From Glacieibacterium sp038211965 (GTDB lineage Bacteria > Pseudomonadota > Alphaproteobacteria > Sphingomonadales > Sphingomonadaceae): a stretch of DNA of 6,756 nucleotides. The notes beneath the pieces are model-generated. The model ran no database searches and was not told the origin of the DNA. It saw only the letters and a list, made by a program, of their open reading frames with translations. The stretch's first letter is position 1. Each line of letters starts with the position of its first letter. Positions 4,781 through 6,756 of this stretch are shown here, in pieces. The position numbers and the translations under genes were made by a program. The DNA lies in the NCBI GenBank assembly GCA_038211965.1, contig JBBQVB010000127.1:1-6756 (forward strand), read 5' to 3'.

Positions 4781-6157
4781 ATGCCCTCATCCGTCTTCGA
4801 GTTGTTCAAGATCGGCGTCGGGCCGTCGTCGTCGCACACGATGGGGCCGATGACTGCAGCGTGCGATTTCGCCGGCGGGTTGGGCGAGCTGCTACCGCAA
4901 GTGGCGCGCGTCCGCGCCGAACTGTTCGGCAGCCTCGCGCTGACCGGTAAGGGCCATGCGACCGACAGCGCGGTGCTGCTCGGCCTCAGCGGCGAGCGGC
5001 CCGAACAACTGTGTCCCGACGCCTCGGCGGCGACGGTCGCGGACATCCGCGCATCGGGGCAATTGCGCCTCGCGGGCTGCCACGCGATTGCCTTCGACGA
5101 GGCGCGCGACGTGCTGTGGCATCAGCGCGAGCGGTTGCCTTTCCATTCCAACGGCATGCGCTTCATCGCCTTCGACGGCGCGGGCACCGTGCTCGACGCG
5201 CGCATTGCCTATTCCGTCGGCGGCGGCGCGGTGGTCGGCGAGGCCGAGATCGCGCGCAACGCGCCCCCCGAGGGCCTCGCCGACCTGCCGTATAATTTCC
5301 ATTCGGGCGACGACCTGCTGCGCCTTGTCGTCGAGACGGGCCTCGACATCGGCGGGCTGGCGCTGGCGAACGAACTGACCGCGCACAGCGAGGCCGAAAT
5401 CCGCGTGCGCCTTGCAGGCATCCGCAGCGCGATGTCGGACTGCATCGACCGGGGGTGCCGCAGCCTCGATGCCGAACTGCCCGGTGGACTGCGCGTCAAG
5501 CGCCGCGCCCCCGCCGTGCTCAAGCTGCTCCGCGACCGGCAGGAACGCGCGCTCGCCGATCCCCTCAGCGTCATCGACTGGGTCAACCTCTGGGCGCTTG
5601 CGGTCAACGAGGAGAATGCTGCCGGTGGCCGCGTCGTCACCGCGCCGACCAACGGCGCGGCGGGGATCATCCCGGCGGTGCTGCGCTATTACGAACGCTT
5701 TGCGCCCGGTGCGACGGTAGAGGGGGCCGACCGTTTCCTGCTGACCGCAGCGGCGATCGGCAGCCTGTTCAAGGAGAACGCGTCGATCTCGGGGGCCGAG
5801 GTCGGCTGTCAGGGCGAGGTCGGTGTCGCCTGCTCGATGGCGGCGGCAGGGCTGACCGCGGCGCTCGGCGGCACCCCGATGCAGGTCGAGAACGCTGCCG
5901 AAATCGGCATGGAACACAACCTCGGCCTGACCTGCGACCCCGTCGGCGGGCTGGTCCAGGTGCCGTGCATCGAGCGTAACGCCGTCGGCGCGGTCAAGGC
6001 GATCGAAGCAGCGCGGCTGTCACTGCTCGGCGATGGCACGCACCGCGTCAGTCTCGACCAGGTCATCGAAACGATGCGCAAGACCGGGGCGGACATGGGC
6101 GAGAAATACAAGGAGACATCGCTCGGCGGACTGGCGGTGAATGTGGTAGCGTGCTGA
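4781..6157 (+). CDS. sdaA: L-serine dehydratase (L-serine ammonia-lyase), [4Fe-4S], single-chain type
   Basis: This cytoplasmic enzyme converts L-serine to pyruvate and ammonia using an oxygen-sensitive [4Fe-4S] cluster. From ATG 4781 it is 458 residues, the same length as the well-studied Legionella pneumophila enzyme. The alpha and beta regions are fused in one chain. FELFKIGVGPSSSHTMGP (6-23) is the signature start. C343, C385 and C396 are the cluster ligands, at the same numbers as in Legionella. The final residue is C458, which in that family folds back as a 'tail-in-mouth' fourth ligand until serine displaces it. NEENAAGGRVVTAPTNGAAG (277-296) and PSSSH line the active site. A TTG at 4775 could add two residues, but the cysteine numbering and usual N terminus favour 4781. 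No Shine-Dalgarno is visible. The acidic orphan gene converges seven bases after the stop. Confidence 0.95.
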   Translation: MPSSVFELFKIGVGPSSSHTMGPMTAACDFAGGLGELLPQVARVRAELFGSLALTGKGHATDSAVLLGLSGERPEQLCPDASAATVADIRASGQLRLAGCHAIAFDEARDVLWHQRERLPFHSNGMRFIAFDGAGTVLDARIAYSVGGGAVVGEAEIARNAPPEGLADLPYNFHSGDDLLRLVVETGLDIGGLALANELTAHSEAEIRVRLAGIRSAMSDCIDRGCRSLDAELPGGLRVKRRAPAVLKLLRDRQERALADPLSVIDWVNLWALAVNEENAAGGRVVTAPTNGAAGIIPAVLRYYERFAPGATVEGADRFLLTAAAIGSLFKENASISGAEVGCQGEVGVACSMAAAGLTAALGGTPMQVENAAEIGMEHNLGLTCDPVGGLVQVPCIERNAVGAVKAIEAARLSLLGDGTHRVSLDQVIETMRKTGADMGEKYKETSLGGLAVNVVAC

Positions 6158-6164
6158 GCGTCAA

Positions 6165-6398
6165 TTAGCCCGGCGGTAATTTCGTCAGTGAGCTGTCGAG
6201 CGCCGCCTCTTCGTTTTTCTCCAATTCGCCCTCGATACCGTCAGCCATGCCGCTCTCGCTGGCCGGGTCCGCCGTGTCGTCGCTGCCCGGCTTGTCGAGC
6301 GGGTCGGTCGTCTGGCCCGACGTGGCGCGGTCGGCGGCGAGTTCGTCGGAACTGAGGGGGCTGGTCGCATTCTGGGTGGGCGTCGGCGGGCTTGCCAT
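6165..6398 (-). CDS. Small acidic, probably disordered protein of unknown function
   Basis: I do not recognise this 77-residue protein. It is rich in Ser, Thr, Pro, Ala, Asp and Glu, with 16 acidic against four basic residues, and has no Phe, Tyr, Trp, His, Cys or Val. That predicts an unfolded, soluble protein. A short acidic helix may form near EGELEKNEEAALDSSL (57-72). It has no signal peptide or membrane segment. It looks real because AAAGGA lies seven bases before ATG 6398 and it fills the gap between convergent sdaA and divergent leuC. An upstream in-frame TTG at 6416 lacks such a site. It could be a stress-linked disordered protein like others in sphingomonads, which is a guess. Confidence 0.6.
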   Translation of the reverse strand: MASPPTPTQNATSPLSSDELAADRATSGQTTDPLDKPGSDDTADPASESGMADGIEGELEKNEEAALDSSLTKLPPG

Positions 6399-6460
6399 GG
6401 GCTTGTCCTTTCGCAATCGAATGTCGGATCAACGAGCGGCGCGGCAACCGGGTCCGCGTC

Positions 6461-6490
6461 TTGACGCCGTGCAACCTGCGAGCCTAGTCC
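6461..6490 (+). promoter_or_regulatory. Candidate leaderless promoter of leuC
   Basis: TTGACG (6461-6466), followed by C, matches the Caulobacter -35 consensus as I recall it (TTGACGS). After 18 bases, TAGTCC (6485-6490) sits at -12 to -7 from ATG 6497. No Shine-Dalgarno precedes the ATG. I see no leader peptide or attenuator-like hairpin in the 98 bases between the acidic gene and leuC. Confidence 0.45.
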
Positions 6491-6496
6491 GCGACC

Positions 6497-6756
6497 ATGA
6501 CGGAACCGCGCACCCTCTATGCAAAAATCTGGGACGACCATGTCGTCCGACGCGGCGACGACGGCACCGACCTCGTCTGGATCGACCGGCACCTCATCCA
6601 TGAGGTGACGACCCCCCAGGCCTTCGAAGGGTTGCGCCTTGCCGGCCGCCGCGTCCACCGCCCCGACCTGACGCTCGGCGTGCCCGACCACAACGTCCCG
6701 ACGAGCGGACGCGACCTGCCCAATCCCGACCCCGCCAGCGCCCTCCAGCTCGCGAC
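6497..6756 (+). CDS. leuC: 3-isopropylmalate dehydratase large subunit LeuC (5' part, cut by window end)
   Basis: Eighty-six codons and two bases are present, open to the window edge. The translation carries the LeuC N-terminal signature: TLYAKIWDDHVV (6-17), LVWIDRHLIHEVTTPQAFEG (26-45), LRLAGRRVHRPD (46-57) and DHNVPT (63-68). With LeuD, LeuC isomerises 2-isopropylmalate to 3-isopropylmalate in leucine synthesis. It is an aconitase-family [4Fe-4S] enzyme whose cluster cysteines lie beyond this window. leuD should follow downstream. Distinction from homoaconitase or archaeal-type paralogues rests on the N terminus only, but this spacing is that of bacterial LeuC. The ATG has no ribosome site, so a leaderless message is likely. 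This is the second iron-sulfur dehydratase in the window after sdaA. Confidence 0.93.
   Translation, partial: MTEPRTLYAKIWDDHVVRRGDDGTDLVWIDRHLIHEVTTPQAFEGLRLAGRRVHRPDLTLGVPDHNVPTSGRDLPNPDPASALQLA

Noticed and set aside
4892..5917. A 341-codon - strand open frame antisense to sdaA
   Set aside because: It is composed of Arg, Ala, Asp, Gln and His without any motif, and sdaA on the other strand is unambiguous.
1..6756. Search for mobile elements, CRISPR arrays, tRNA/rRNA genes, toxin-antitoxin pairs or defence genes
   Set aside because: None were seen. All main genes are housekeeping or conserved sphingomonad-type genes with even base composition and no terminal repeats or target duplications.

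Overview
The window looks like ordinary chromosome from a GC-rich alphaproteobacterium, most likely a sphingomonad (Sphingomonas, Sphingopyxis or a relative). This is inferred from protein character and gene order: an S4-domain protein, the seven-iron ferredoxin FdxA and a 169-residue CarD/CdnL regulator in a row, a single-chain [4Fe-4S] L-serine dehydratase, MgtE, and the start of leuC. I found no insertion sequence, prophage, CRISPR array, tRNA, rRNA or sign of recent transfer, and base composition looks uniform throughout.

Layout. Bases 1-48 hold the last 15 codons of an upstream gene. An Hsp15-like S4 RNA-binding protein (77-394, TTG start) and fdxA (430-765) follow on the + strand. A 274-base gap then carries a short repeated element, a promoter candidate surrounded by CCGGCA half-sites, and a structured leader for carD/cdnL (1040-1549). 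A G-rich inverted repeat separates carD from a convergent short-chain dehydrogenase (1604-2455, - strand). Divergent from that lies a secreted DUF2807 'head GIN' repeat protein (2609-3295), with a clean inverted repeat upstream. It converges on mgtE (3292-4686, - strand), and their stop codons share one palindromic CTAG. mgtE and sdaA (4781-6157, + strand) diverge from a 94-base region containing a large, exactly centred inverted repeat. A small acidic orphan protein (6165-6398, - strand) follows, then the first 86 codons of leuC (6497 to the window edge).

Functionally this is housekeeping: transcription initiation (CarD/CdnL), redox and Fe-S proteins (FdxA, SdaA, LeuC), Mg2+ uptake (MgtE), amino-acid metabolism (SdaA, LeuC) and envelope (DUF2807). 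I see no undescribed multi-gene system. The most interesting signal is regulatory. mgtE, sdaA and leuC lack a convincing Shine-Dalgarno sequence and share the same layout upstream of the ATG: TGACGC near -35 and TA(A/G)(G/T)CC exactly at -12 to -7. That is what leaderless transcripts starting at the A of the ATG would look like.
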